Source of the DNA: Actinomycetes bacterium
Lineage (GTDB): Bacteria; Actinomycetota; Coriobacteriia; Coriobacteriales; Eggerthellaceae
Length of the DNA stretch: 64,000 bases
Direction of reading: 5' to 3'
Assembly (NCBI GenBank): GCA_023394615.1
Contig: JAEXAI010000021.1
Location: 1 to 64,000, forward strand
A program made the position numbers and the translations under genes. How positions within the stretch are numbered: position 1 is the first letter of the stretch; each line of letters opens with the position of its first letter. The notes under the pieces were generated by a model. It ran no database searches and had not been told where the DNA came from. It was given only the letters and a program-made list of their open reading frames with translations. Of this stretch, positions 40,657-49,826 are shown piece after piece.

Positions 40657-42594
40657 TTAAATGTCCAGGAAACGCACGTCTTGAGCGTGCTTCTGAATAT
40701 ATTCCTTACGCGGTTCTACCTGATCACCCATAAGTTCACTGACCGCGCGCTCGGCATCGGCTGCATCGTCAATGGTTACTTGCAGCATAATCCTGGTTTC
40801 CGGCTCCATAGTAGTTTCCCACAGCTGTTCAGGATCCATTTCTCCTAAACCTTTATAACGCTGCACATCTGGTTTTTTGTCAGTAGGATAATTCTTCATT
40901 TCCTGAGTGAGAGCATCATCATCGAATAGATATTTGATTTTTTTCTTTCCTTGTTTGATGCCATAGAGCGGAGGTTGCGCGATGTAGATGTAACCGCGAT
41001 TGATTAACTCTGGCATATAACGATAGAAAAATGTCAAAAGCAAAATACGAATATGAGCACCGTCAACATCAGCATCCGTCATGATAATAATGCGATGGTA
41101 GCGAGCTTTTTCCGCATTAAAATCCTCGCCTATGTTCGTTCCGATGGCAGTGATAAGCGAGCTGATAGTGTCAGAGGATAACGCCCTATGTAAACCAGCG
41201 CGTTCCACATTCAGGATCTTCCCGCGTAACGGCAAAATAGCTTGATATTTGCGATCACGAGCTTGTTTTGCAGAACCGCCTGCGGAATCGCCCTCGACGA
41301 TGAACATTTCGGATGCGGATGCATCTTTACTGCTACAGTCCGCAAGTTTTCCGGGAAGGGCAAATGATTCCAAAACACCTTTACGGCGCGTCATCTCGCG
41401 AGCTTTTCGAGCAGCCTCACGTGCTTTTAACGCCTGCGATGCTTTTGCAATAATTTTTTTCGCGGGTGTGGGGTGCTCTTCAAGGTATTCAGCTAAACCT
41501 TGAGTGGTTGCACTGGAAACCAGAGTCCTCATTTCGGAGTTACCTAGTTTTGTCTTCGTCTGACCCTCAAATTGCGGATCATGCAATTTCACGGAAATGA
41601 TGGCAGCTAAACCTTCACGACAATCATCGCCGGTTAGATTGCTGTCCTTTTCCTTTAATATTCCCTTTTCACGAGCATAATCGTTTATCGTGCGCGTTAC
41701 GGCCTGCTTGAAACCTTCGAGATGCGTACCGCCTTCAGTGGTGTTGATATTATTAGCAAACGCCAAAACGGAATTCGTTGAATAGGAATTCGTCCACTGC
41801 ATCGCTACTTCAACCGAGCCGTCGACACCTTCTGCCTCGAAATAAATCGGCTTAGTATTCAGTACTTCTTTACCATTATTTAAAAACTTGACGAAGTCCT
41901 CAATACCGCCTTTATACTGAAATACCTCTTTTTTAATATTGCCTTCATCATCTATAACGCGTTCGTCATGAAGGGTAATTTTCAAACCTTTATTCAAAAA
42001 AGCCATTTCACGAAAGCGATTCGCTAAGGTTTGATATTCAAATACTGTCGTCTCAGTAAAAATATCAGGATCAGGCCAAAAAGAGGTAATCGTTCCTGTC
42101 CCTTTTGCCTCTCCTACTTTTTTCAGCTTCTTCACGGTTTTCCCGCGAGAGAATTCAATCTCGTATTTTTTCCCATCACGGCAGACCTGAACAACCATTT
42201 TCGTGGAGAGCGCATTTACAACTGAAACACCCACACCATGCAGACCGCCAGATACTTTATAACCCTCGCCGCCGAATTTACCACCGGCGTGCAATATAGT
42301 GAGTACCACTTCTACCGTGGGCATATGCTCTTTCGGATGCATATCAACAGGAATCCCGCGACCATTATCTTTAACGGTAATGGACTCATCTTTATTGATC
42401 CACACCTCGATATCAGTGCAATAACCGGCCAATGCCTCATCTACCGAGTTGTCGACAACCTCATAAACCAGATGGTGAAGACCTCGAGCGCTTGTTGACC
42501 CAATATACATGCCAGGGCGCTTTCGAACCGGCTCCAATCCTTCCAGAACTTGGATGTCGTTGCCATTATAATGACTTGGTTTCTTTTCAGGCAC
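40657..42594 (-). CDS. gyrB: DNA gyrase subunit B
   Basis: A 645-residue GyrB, the ATPase subunit of gyrase. The GHKL fold has DNSVDEALAG, DNGRGIPVD and SGGLHGVGVSVVNALS. The TOPRIM domain has VEGDSAGGSAKQARDRKYQA, LPLRGKILNVERA and TDADVDGAHIR. The start is a GTG (V PEKKPS) with AAGGAG 8 bases upstream. It lies downstream of dciA and upstream of gyrA. The 157-base AT-rich gap before it (with TAAAAT-like -10 words) probably holds a promoter. Confidence 0.98.
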   Translation of the reverse strand: MPEKKPSHYNGNDIQVLEGLEPVRKRPGMYIGSTSARGLHHLVYEVVDNSVDEALAGYCTDIEVWINKDESITVKDNGRGIPVDMHPKEHMPTVEVVLTILHAGGKFGGEGYKVSGGLHGVGVSVVNALSTKMVVQVCRDGKKYEIEFSRGKTVKKLKKVGEAKGTGTITSFWPDPDIFTETTVFEYQTLANRFREMAFLNKGLKITLHDERVIDDEGNIKKEVFQYKGGIEDFVKFLNNGKEVLNTKPIYFEAEGVDGSVEVAMQWTNSYSTNSVLAFANNINTTEGGTHLEGFKQAVTRTINDYAREKGILKEKDSNLTGDDCREGLAAIISVKLHDPQFEGQTKTKLGNSEMRTLVSSATTQGLAEYLEEHPTPAKKIIAKASQALKAREAARKAREMTRRKGVLESFALPGKLADCSSKDASASEMFIVEGDSAGGSAKQARDRKYQAILPLRGKILNVERAGLHRALSSDTISSLITAIGTNIGEDFNAEKARYHRIIIMTDADVDGAHIRILLLTFFYRYMPELINRGYIYIAQPPLYGIKQGKKKIKYLFDDDALTQEMKNYPTDKKPDVQRYKGLGEMDPEQLWETTMEPETRIMLQVTIDDAADAERAVSELMGDQVEPRKEYIQKHAQDVRFLDI

Positions 42595-42751
42595 GCGTTG
42601 CTCCTTCTTGTAAACTCATAGATCTATAACAAAGGGAATCGTTAAACTTGAACATTTTACCATATATTGTGGTTTATTAATTATTATAATTGCGTCGTTT
42701 GACGCTACTGAGAGGTCATTTGCGGGTAGTTCACACATACTTTTATCAAAT

Positions 42752-43264
42752 TTAGCGTTTATTACCCTTTTTCCACTCTAAATCGGAAATCATAGCTTTT
42801 TTAAACTTTAGTCTTAATTGTTCATCATCGATATGCGAGCACGCTTCTTCTACAGCACGTTTCTCATCAACGGACAAAGCAAGAGGAGGTTTTGAATCCA
42901 CTGTTTCGCGAGCTTTTATAAACGGGTGTTCCATTTTTCTTTTTCCGCGTGATATATGGATAATGAAATCATCGATTTGCTCTCCAAAATCAGTTCTACA
43001 TTTCAAAGATATCAATTCACGACGATTGTTTAATTCAGTTGCATACAGACTATCGTCCATATACACATGCATTTGTTTACGACCTTTTTCAGTAAGTATA
43101 TATACAGCGTTTGTGTGTTGCAGGATATCTTCTTCAACTAATTCTTTCCAAATCATCCTCACTTCATATTTTCTTTGAGCCTTGCGTATCTCGCCACTAT
43201 CAAAACCCTCCACCTCAGATAAAGCGGCATTAATATTATCAGCAAGGTTTTTCATCTTCTTCAC
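42752..43264 (-). CDS. DUF721 protein, DciA-like
   Basis: A protein of about 170 residues between recF and gyrB, the usual place of a DUF721 gene in actinobacteria. DUF721 includes DciA, a loader of the replicative helicase in bacteria lacking DnaC/DnaI. Sequence resemblance to DciA is weak and the call leans on synteny and size. The middle (VYILTEKGRKQMHVYMDDSLYATELNNRRELISLK) fits the KH-like DUF721 core, with a charged C-terminus. The start is GTG at 43264, directly after the recF stop, or ATG at 43255. Confidence 0.65.
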   Translation of the reverse strand: MKKMKNLADNINAALSEVEGFDSGEIRKAQRKYEVRMIWKELVEEDILQHTNAVYILTEKGRKQMHVYMDDSLYATELNNRRELISLKCRTDFGEQIDDFIIHISRGKRKMEHPFIKARETVDSKPPLALSVDEKRAVEEACSHIDDEQLRLKFKKAMISDLEWKKGNKR

Positions 43265-44386
43265 CTACCTTTTTTCTGATTGAAACGGCAATTCGATAAT
43301 TTGGGCTTTTGCTTTTACCTCATCGTCGAAGTAATCAATATGAGCTGTCGTGATAAATGTTTGAATATCATCGGATATAAAACTCATAAATGATTGTCTG
43401 CGACTATCATCAAGTTCACTCATGACGTCATCGAGCAAAAGAATAGGCTTCTGACCGAGCATATTCTGCAAAATGGATGCTTCGCTGAGTTTTGCCGCCA
43501 AAACAAGAGACCTTTGCTGTCCTTGGCTTGCAAAATCAACAGCATCCTTTCCATCTAAAATAAATCTAATCACATCTTTATGAGGACCCACACATGAGAG
43601 AAAACGTTTTCGCTCATAGGAACGATTCTTTTCAAGGGACTTTTTAAAAGAGCTAGTAGCTTCCTCTTTATCAAACATGTATGAAATATCATCATTGTCA
43701 TAAAACCAAGGTTTGTATATCAGAGCTGCTCTTTCGTGACTGCCGGTTATGCTTTGATAATAATCATTGAACACTTCATCAAATTTTTCTACGATGAAAA
43801 GTCGATGCGCTAATAATTGCACTCCAACCTTTATTAATATCTCATCAATGCTATCAATATACGCATCCGATCGCTCATCTTTTAGAGCTCGGTTTTTTTG
43901 CTTCACTAACTTCGTATAATCATTTCTCACTGCATAAAAATTTTTCGAAAGCTGGCATCCTAAATCATCTAACGCATTACGACGCTCACTATCGGCACCT
44001 TTTGCCAGTTCTAAGTCATCAGGACAAAAAACAACAGCAGGAAAAAGACCTTTCATGCTCTGGATGCTTCTTTTCTTGCCATTCAAAAGATAGGTTTTTT
44101 TGCCATTATCGATATCAAGGCGTTCTATTAAATCACGTCCAGCGCCAACGAGGTGAGCCTCAATAGATGCTGTATTGCTGTCCCAATGCACCATTTGAGA
44201 AACATGGGATGTACGAAACGACTTCAGAGCAGATATTAATTGAACACCTTCGATAATATTCGTTTTCCCAACAGCATTCGGTCCTACGAATATAACGAGG
44301 TTATTCAAACTATCAATAGATAGACTCTCATAATTTCGAAAATTTCGAAACTCGATGGATTCTATTTTCAACCCATCGTCTGCCAT
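43265..44386 (-). CDS. recF: recombination/repair protein RecF
   Basis: A 373-residue SMC-like ATPase that loads RecA at gaps with RecO and RecR. Walker A is GPNAVGKTNIIEG, the ABC signature SQGQQRSLVLAAKL and Walker B PILLLDDVMSELD. The ATG at 44386 (MADDGLKIESIEF) is chosen; a TTG 9 bases earlier is possible. It follows dnaN by about 23 bases and runs straight into the DUF721 gene. The coding sequence is noticeably AT-rich. Confidence 0.95.
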   Translation of the reverse strand: MADDGLKIESIEFRNFRNYESLSIDSLNNLVIFVGPNAVGKTNIIEGVQLISALKSFRTSHVSQMVHWDSNTASIEAHLVGAGRDLIERLDIDNGKKTYLLNGKKRSIQSMKGLFPAVVFCPDDLELAKGADSERRNALDDLGCQLSKNFYAVRNDYTKLVKQKNRALKDERSDAYIDSIDEILIKVGVQLLAHRLFIVEKFDEVFNDYYQSITGSHERAALIYKPWFYDNDDISYMFDKEEATSSFKKSLEKNRSYERKRFLSCVGPHKDVIRFILDGKDAVDFASQGQQRSLVLAAKLSEASILQNMLGQKPILLLDDVMSELDDSRRQSFMSFISDDIQTFITTAHIDYFDDEVKAKAQIIELPFQSEKR

Positions 44387-44409
44387 AGCAATCAATTATT
44401 CTTGACGTG

Positions 44410-45507
44410 CTACGACAAACGAACGGGCATGATGAGATAGAGATAACGTTCTTGCGCATCTGATTTGAATATGCCAGGCTTCATTGATGATTGCATTTCC
44501 AAATAAACCTGGTCAGTTTCAACAGACGATAAACCATCTAAGGTATATGAGAAGTTGAATGCTATTTCAGCATCGCTGCCTTCCATATCTGATTTGATAG
44601 TTTCACACGCTGTTCCCACATCTTGGCTGGCTGTGGATATTTGGGTAGTCTGAGATTCTTTATTCAAATCAAATTTCACTGGTGAGGTTTTATTACTGAG
44701 TAAAGAGGTACGTTTTACAGCCGCAATAAGTTGTTTTGTGTCATAGCAAGCACGGACTTCATAAGAATCAGGAATTAATTGATTGTAGTGAGGATAATTA
44801 CCTTCAATTTTACGATTTACAAATGTCATATTCTGATATTTGATAATGATCTGATTGTTTGCCGTGGAAATTTCTAATGTATCGTCGAGATCAGTGAGAG
44901 AAGCTACATCCATTAAAAAAGATCCAGCTATCACTGCATTGAAATCTTCACCAGAGTATTCGAAATTGGTCTCAGTAACAGCTAAACGATATGAATCAGT
45001 TGCTACCATCTTCAATGTGTCATGAGAGACATCAATAAGAACACCAGTTAAAATCGCGCGAGATTCATCTTTAGACACCACGTGGGCGACTCTTTTTACC
45101 ATATGTGAAAAAGTTACAAAAGGTATATTGACCGATAGTTCCTTTTGGATGGAAGGAAAACCAGGGAAATCCTGAGCGGGAAGTGTTTTTAAAGAAAATG
45201 AAGCAGTATCGCAGATAATGTCAACTGAATCTTCCGAGAATGAAAAATGAACAGCTGCATCAGGCAAACTTTTTACAACTTCGTTTAAAAGCTTTGAAGG
45301 GATAACCGCTTCTCCTTCTTCTTCTATCAAAGCTGCAACGCTGCATTGAATGGAAAGATCAAGGTTGGTGGATTCTAGAGTCAGTGAGTCATCGTAGGCT
45401 TTCAATAGAATGCCGGATAGAATAGGTAACGTTGATCTTGTTGCAGCACCTTTTGCAACCACACCAAGAGCACCTTGCAGTTCAGATTGATTGATACTGA
45501 ATTTCAA
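44410..45507 (-). CDS. dnaN: DNA polymerase III beta clamp
   Basis: A 365-residue sliding clamp, with the three-domain DnaN fold recognised from MKFSINQSELQGALGVVAKGAATRSTLPILSGILL, the LESTNLDLSI strand and the C-terminal YLYLIMPVRLS. It forms a ring that tethers polymerase and repair proteins to DNA. It follows dnaA across a 291-base gap holding DnaA boxes, and precedes recF. GGAAAAAGATC lies upstream of the ATG. Confidence 0.97.
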   Translation of the reverse strand: MKFSINQSELQGALGVVAKGAATRSTLPILSGILLKAYDDSLTLESTNLDLSIQCSVAALIEEEGEAVIPSKLLNEVVKSLPDAAVHFSFSEDSVDIICDTASFSLKTLPAQDFPGFPSIQKELSVNIPFVTFSHMVKRVAHVVSKDESRAILTGVLIDVSHDTLKMVATDSYRLAVTETNFEYSGEDFNAVIAGSFLMDVASLTDLDDTLEISTANNQIIIKYQNMTFVNRKIEGNYPHYNQLIPDSYEVRACYDTKQLIAAVKRTSLLSNKTSPVKFDLNKESQTTQISTASQDVGTACETIKSDMEGSDAEIAFNFSYTLDGLSSVETDQVYLEMQSSMKPGIFKSDAQERYLYLIMPVRLS

Positions 45508-45798
45508 GATCTTTTTCCTTCCTATATATATTAATAAGTTTTAATAACAATAATAATGACTGTTAATTTGTGGAAAACTAAGATTAGGCCAGTTCAAAGC
45601 TTTGAAATGAGAAACGCCAATTGAAGAGAATTATCATGAGTTTTCCTCTTCAATCATTGATATTATTATCTTTCCTCTTAAAAACGTCGTTATACACAAT
45701 CCTTCAATAACCATTGTGAAGTAATCTGATATAACGCTATCGTACTCTTTGAACCTTTCAAAAACCTAGCACATATCTTTCGAATACCTTTCAGAAAA
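45508..45798. other. dnaA-dnaN spacer with DnaA boxes
   Basis: AT-rich spacer without a gene. It contains TTATACACA at 45690-45698 (a full match to TTATNCACA) and TGTGGAAAA at 45569-45577 (complement TTTTCCACA, one mismatch). Together with the boxes upstream of dnaA this gives a split origin or an autoregulatory site. A dnaN promoter probably lies here. Confidence 0.6.
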
Positions 45799-47301
45799 CT
45801 ATTCTTCTCTGATGATCTGTCTGATAATCTCCAATTCTTCGTTCAACTCACGACTCTCTTTGATTTTTTCGTCGACCGATTTAACCGAGTACATAACGGT
45901 GGAATGATCTCTATTGAATGCGTCCCCGATACTACTGAAGGGAATATCTATCATAGTGCGGCAAAGATAAATGGCAACTTGGCGAGCGTAAGTGATATTC
46001 GCTGAGCGCTTTTTGCCAATGAGCTCAGAATGGCTGACATTATAGTATTTTTCAACTACTCGCTGTATATCGATAATCTTCAGACGTTTCATAGCACCGC
46101 CACTGAAATGATCAGCCAATAAAGAGGCTACTTCATTTATAGAAATGTCCTTTTTATCAGTGCTCTTCATTTCGAAGAATACTTTTGTCACTGCACTTTT
46201 TAATTCTCTTATATTCGAACTAGAATTTTGGGCGATGTACTCTTGTACTTCAGGAGATAGATTGAAATCGGAGTGAGTACTTTCTTTGCATTCTGTTACG
46301 AAATTTCTAATGATTCCCAATTTCGTTTCTATTTCAGGGGGCTGTATGTCACAGGTACCGCCTTGATTGAAACGACTTTTGTATCTTTCCTCTATATCGA
46401 TATGTTTCGGCGCCCTATCTGCGGCCAAAACTACTTGTTTGCCGCTATCAAGCATTTTATTAAAAATCTGAAACACGATATTTAATGTGGCAGGTTTGTT
46501 TTGTAGCCCCTGCACATCGTCAACTAAGAGTACGTCAGCATTTTCATAGCGTCGCCTAAATTGTGTGTAGGAATCTTTGCTGTTTATACGCGTGGCGTCG
46601 GTATAATCATTCACCATTTCCATAGTGTCCACGTAAACGGTGTTGAATTGCTTATAGGATTTATTCACATAGTTTTGAATCGAACGCAGTAAATGGGTTT
46701 TTCCTAATCCACTCTTTCCGTATATGAAAAGAGGGTTCAACTGAGTTTTACCTGGTGATTCGGCTACTGCCAAGGCCATGGAATAAGCCATCTGATTCGA
46801 TGAACCAGTTACGAAATTATCAAATGAGTAATTGGAAGAAAAATTGTCTGAAGAACTATTCTCTTCTCCCTGCGAAGTATTGTCATCTTTATCCAGTATG
46901 ATTTGCTGCTCTTGTTGTGGTGTGTCTAAAGATTGACTTATAGGTGCTGGTTGAGTTTGTTGGTGAGTCGCAAAGGCTGCCTTCTCTGTGTAAGGAGTCT
47001 CTACTTGATTGGTCTCAGCATTGTTTTGCACACCAACTGTTGAGGGATCTACTTCTATGGCGATATTGAAAGGTACATTATATATTTCTTGCAGTGCCTT
47101 CTTTATAACGTCTGTGTAATGAGATTCAATCCAGGTTTTGATGAAATTAGTATCTGCGGTGAGCATAAGAAAGCCCTCAGTAAAAGCCTGGGGCTGCAAT
47201 CTTGAAAAGAATGCGTCTATCTGAGATGCATCTATATTGTCATATGTTTTAACGCGATTCCAAACGTCAAGCCATATGGATTCGTATTTACCTTGTTGCA
47301 T
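45799..47301 (-). CDS. dnaA: replication initiator DnaA
   Basis: A 500-residue initiator. Domain I is about 1-85 (WLDVWNRVKTY...). A long Gln/Ser/Thr/Asn-rich domain II linker follows (about 85-165). The AAA+ domain III has GKSGLGKTHLLRSIQNY and DVLLVDDVQGLQ. Domain IV carries the DnaA-box helix RDHSTVMYSVKSVDEKI. The DnaA signature is intact, and upstream AGGAG lies 7 bases from the ATG. The long linker is compatible with actinobacterial DnaA. It points away from oriC, with dnaN and recF downstream. Confidence 0.98.
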   Translation of the reverse strand: MQQGKYESIWLDVWNRVKTYDNIDASQIDAFFSRLQPQAFTEGFLMLTADTNFIKTWIESHYTDVIKKALQEIYNVPFNIAIEVDPSTVGVQNNAETNQVETPYTEKAAFATHQQTQPAPISQSLDTPQQEQQIILDKDDNTSQGEENSSSDNFSSNYSFDNFVTGSSNQMAYSMALAVAESPGKTQLNPLFIYGKSGLGKTHLLRSIQNYVNKSYKQFNTVYVDTMEMVNDYTDATRINSKDSYTQFRRRYENADVLLVDDVQGLQNKPATLNIVFQIFNKMLDSGKQVVLAADRAPKHIDIEERYKSRFNQGGTCDIQPPEIETKLGIIRNFVTECKESTHSDFNLSPEVQEYIAQNSSSNIRELKSAVTKVFFEMKSTDKKDISINEVASLLADHFSGGAMKRLKIIDIQRVVEKYYNVSHSELIGKKRSANITYARQVAIYLCRTMIDIPFSSIGDAFNRDHSTVMYSVKSVDEKIKESRELNEELEIIRQIIREE

Positions 47302-47452
47302 TGCATTTCTCCTGAATCAACTATGAATGACATCAGTGTATCAGGTGAGTGTCCGTGCCGTGTGTTTAAGCTTCGTTGATTTGTATAGAAGAATCAAAAT
47401 TAATAAGAAAGAGTATTGATGGGAATCTTTATGTCATGACGATGGTTGAGAC

Positions 47453-48283
47453 TCATATTCCTTGGAGTTGTTGGCTTACCGCGTTGCCGTAATCGGTTAA
47501 AAGGCGCTTTTTGTTGTATGTTGATTTCTCAATAAGGCCGGCTTCTTCAAGTTTAGTAAACAAGGCATAGGTGCTTGAGGAAGCCAAACCCATAATACTG
47601 GATACATCTTTTACACCCAATGCACCTTCTTTATAAAAGAGAGAGAGGCAGTTTTTCTCTCGATCGTTCAAAGGCGGTACGGGAACATTGATAGATAGAG
47701 CGTTATTCACATTGACAGATTGTGGTTGGGTATTGCGTAGTGGTGTTTGTGAAGCATGATCTTCAAGCGTTATAGTCACTACTGAACCAGCATTCAAATT
47801 ATCCTCGATGGTAATTTTGCCATCGGAGTAATCGAGATATTCTTTTACGAGGGGAAGGCCCGACCCAACTCCCCTTATATAGTGTTTCATAGGTTCTATT
47901 GCAGAAGTAAAGCCTGGGAGTTTTGCCTTATCCTTGTTTTGTATCCCCGGTCCTTGATCACAGAAGCGAATAGTATTACCTCCGTCTAAAACCGAAACAA
48001 CGATTTCTCTAAATCGGGCATGAATAAAGTTCTCTGATACCTCTCTGATGGCAGAGTAAGGAATTTTTCCTCCCCTTTTCATCCCTTGTTCGTAAATACA
48101 GGTGGTAAGACTTTCGATGAATTCATTTGTTGGTGCAGGATTGATTTCGAATATCCTCGGTGCCATTTTTAAATCATCATAAACAGCCACTCGGGCGGTT
48201 GAATTAACATAGGAATAATCAAAAGATTCTGAATTATTTTTTTCAGAAGAATTGAAATTTGGTTGTTCCGCCTGATAATTCAA
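47453..48283 (-). CDS. GHKL-ATPase plus winged-helix protein upstream of dnaA
   Basis: A 276-residue protein of unknown function. Residues about 30-175 form a HATPase_c/GHKL fold like anti-sigma kinases: N-box REVSENFIHA (E81, N85), G1 FCDQGPGI (D109-G113) and G2 RGVGSGLPLVKEYL (139-150). Residues about 205-276 look like a winged helix: LNDREKNCLSLFYKEGALGVKDVSSIMGLASSSTYALFTKLEEAGLIEKS. No phospho-acceptor or receiver domain is present. The start is TTG at 48283 with AAGGGA 5 bases upstream. It sits between oriC and dnaA, 151 bases from dnaA on the same strand. A role as an ATP- or kinase-type switch acting on DNA or replication is inference. Confidence 0.8.
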   Translation of the reverse strand: MNYQAEQPNFNSSEKNNSESFDYSYVNSTARVAVYDDLKMAPRIFEINPAPTNEFIESLTTCIYEQGMKRGGKIPYSAIREVSENFIHARFREIVVSVLDGGNTIRFCDQGPGIQNKDKAKLPGFTSAIEPMKHYIRGVGSGLPLVKEYLDYSDGKITIEDNLNAGSVVTITLEDHASQTPLRNTQPQSVNVNNALSINVPVPPLNDREKNCLSLFYKEGALGVKDVSSIMGLASSSTYALFTKLEEAGLIEKSTYNKKRLLTDYGNAVSQQLQGI

Positions 48284-48451
48284 TATATTCCCTTAATTCA
48301 GAATAAGATTCAGAAAAATTCGAGTAAATTCATTACGATTTTAAGCAAATATTGTGCATCAGACCTTATTTAACCATATATAGAATGAAAATTCAGAGAT
48401 ATTCAAGAATGAAATATATGAAACCCCAGAATAAATAAGCAAACAAGAAAG

Positions 48452-48460
48452 TTATCCACA
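48452..48460 (+). promoter_or_regulatory. perfect DnaA box
   Basis: TTATCCACA, the consensus high-affinity DnaA box. Confidence 0.85.
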
Positions 48461-48985
48461 AATAGTTCAGTAAATGTTGAAAACTTGAAAAGTTATGAAT
48501 CGGTATTCTGGAAAACTTTAGAAAATGAGGAAAAGTAGCATTCTGATAGTTTTAAAATCCCAGAAATGTATTAAAGATTCTGTAAATATCTCACTTACCT
48601 CTATTTACCGTAGCGAACAGGTCTAATGACAAAATAAATGATCTAATGAGAAAAAATCAAACAATGATGAATAACAAAACACCTGATGAGACGTTAAAAA
48701 TTATTTGACGTGCTTCTGTGAGCAGGGGATTTGGAAAAGAGGGGATAATTCGAAAACATGCTTGACAAAATGAGTTCCGCTACTCTTTCAACAGTGACTT
48801 ACGAGTGAAAGAGCAAGTTATCAACAATTTCCACAATTGAAATGAGTAAGATTGTGGAAAAGATAGATTAAAGGAATGAAAGGATACCTATAAAGAGAAA
48901 TATCTTGCTGAAATCAAGTGATATATCGGAGAATATTCAATTGTGTTGAATTAGCTCTGATAATGCAATCGATCAATTTCAGAGC

Positions 48986-49014
48986 TTGACTCGGTATTTG
49001 TTCATTCATATAAT
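48986..49014 (+). promoter_or_regulatory. rpmH promoter
   Basis: TTGACT (48986-48991) and TATAAT (49009-49014) are separated by exactly 17 bases. The start of transcription would be about 30 bases before the rpmH start codon. This near-consensus promoter probably drives rpmH-rnpA-yidD-yidC. Confidence 0.85.
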
Positions 49015-49051
49015 GCAAAAGTTACTCTTTAAGTTAGAAAGGGATAAAGCC

Positions 49052-49186
49052 ATGAAGCGCACCTATCAACCGAATACGCGTAAACGCGCAAAGTGCCACG
49101 GCTTCCGTGCTCGTATGTCAACGAAGAGCGGTCGTGCCGTTCTCGCTCGGCGTCGTGCCAAGGGACGCAAGCGTCTGTGCGTGTAA
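49052..49186 (+). CDS. rpmH: ribosomal protein L34
   Basis: A 44-residue L34, complete: MKRTYQPNTRKRAKCHGFRARMSTKSGRAVLARRRAKGRKRLCV. It is part of the 50S subunit. GAAAGGG lies 8 bases upstream, so the longer frame into the promoter is dismissed. It is the first gene right of oriC, followed by rnpA 15 bases later. Confidence 0.98.
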   Translation: MKRTYQPNTRKRAKCHGFRARMSTKSGRAVLARRRAKGRKRLCV

Positions 49187-49201
49187 TAACGAAAGGACAA
49201 T

Positions 49202-49543
49202 GTGTTGGAAACAATAAAGTCCAGCACTGAGATTTCCTTTTTGTTTTCACAAGGGAAGCGATACAACTCGTCTTCCATTTCTTTACTCGTTTATAGACGC
49301 AACAGGCAACACGACCTTAATGGTCGTGTTGCCTTTATTGCGGGCAAAAAGCAAGGCAATGCAGTCTGGCGTAATAAAGCGAAAAGAAGAATGAGAGCGG
49401 TCAGTAGGGAAATTGAAGACTGTTTTCAAGGATATGATGTTGTGTTTATCGCGAAACAGGCAACAACGAAGGTCGTTTATAGTAAGCTGCTCGACGATTC
49501 AAAGAAACTAACCAATCGTTTTATGAGTGATTGTGACTTATAG
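49202..49543 (+). CDS. rnpA: ribonuclease P protein component
   Basis: A 113-residue basic protein that assists the RNase P RNA in maturing tRNA 5' ends. The family motif appears as AVWRNKAKRRMRAVSREI. The start is GTG at 49202 with AAAGGA upstream; the TTG 3 bases later is equally possible. The order rpmH-rnpA is nearly universal. Confidence 0.95.
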   Translation: MLETIKSSTEISFLFSQGKRYNSSSISLLVYRRNRQHDLNGRVAFIAGKKQGNAVWRNKAKRRMRAVSREIEDCFQGYDVVFIAKQATTKVVYSKLLDDSKKLTNRFMSDCDL

Positions 49544-49544
49544 A

Positions 49545-49787
49545 ATGAATAAAGCTCTCAAAATCTTAAAGCTGATACCGGTTAAGATCGCGGTATTTCT
49601 TATTGCTTTTTATAGAGCGGCTATTTCTCCCCTTTTCCCTTCTTGTTGTCGTTTTGTTCCGACTTGTTCTGAATATGGAATTATAGCTTTTAAGAGATAC
49701 GGTTTTTGCAAAGGCTTCTGGCTCACTTTGAAAAGAGTGCTGCGCTGTCATCCCGGTGGACCGCATGGATACGACCCTGTTCCATGA
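49545..49787 (+). CDS. yidD: membrane protein insertion efficiency factor YidD
   Basis: An 80-residue YidD. The hallmark sequence YRAAISPLFPSCCRFVPTCSEYGIIAFKRYG with three conserved cysteines, and LKRVLRCHPGGPHGYDPVP, are both visible. It helps membrane protein insertion with YidC. The ATG follows the rnpA stop by one base, so the two are coupled. Confidence 0.95.
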   Translation: MNKALKILKLIPVKIAVFLIAFYRAAISPLFPSCCRFVPTCSEYGIIAFKRYGFCKGFWLTLKRVLRCHPGGPHGYDPVP

Positions 49788-49826
49788 TGTTAAGTGAGTT
49801 TACCTCACCGAAAGGATTATTAGAAA

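Larger units (their letters stand above)
48284..49051. other. chromosomal replication origin oriC
   Basis: A strongly AT-rich region between the leftward dnaA cluster and rightward rpmH. DnaA boxes: TTATCCACA at 48452-48460 (perfect), TTATCAACA at 48818-48826 (one mismatch), TGTGGAAAA at 48853-48861 (complement TTTTCCACA, one mismatch) and weaker ones at 48353-48361 and 48827-48835. Gene orientation reverses across it, as expected at a bidirectional origin. The duplex-unwinding part is probably the AT-rich stretch at 48284-48450. No gene is seen inside. Confidence 0.85.

Noticed and set aside
48740..48800. TTGACA at about 48762 as an additional promoter in oriC
   Set aside because: No acceptable -10 follows at 16-18 bases and no gene starts nearby.
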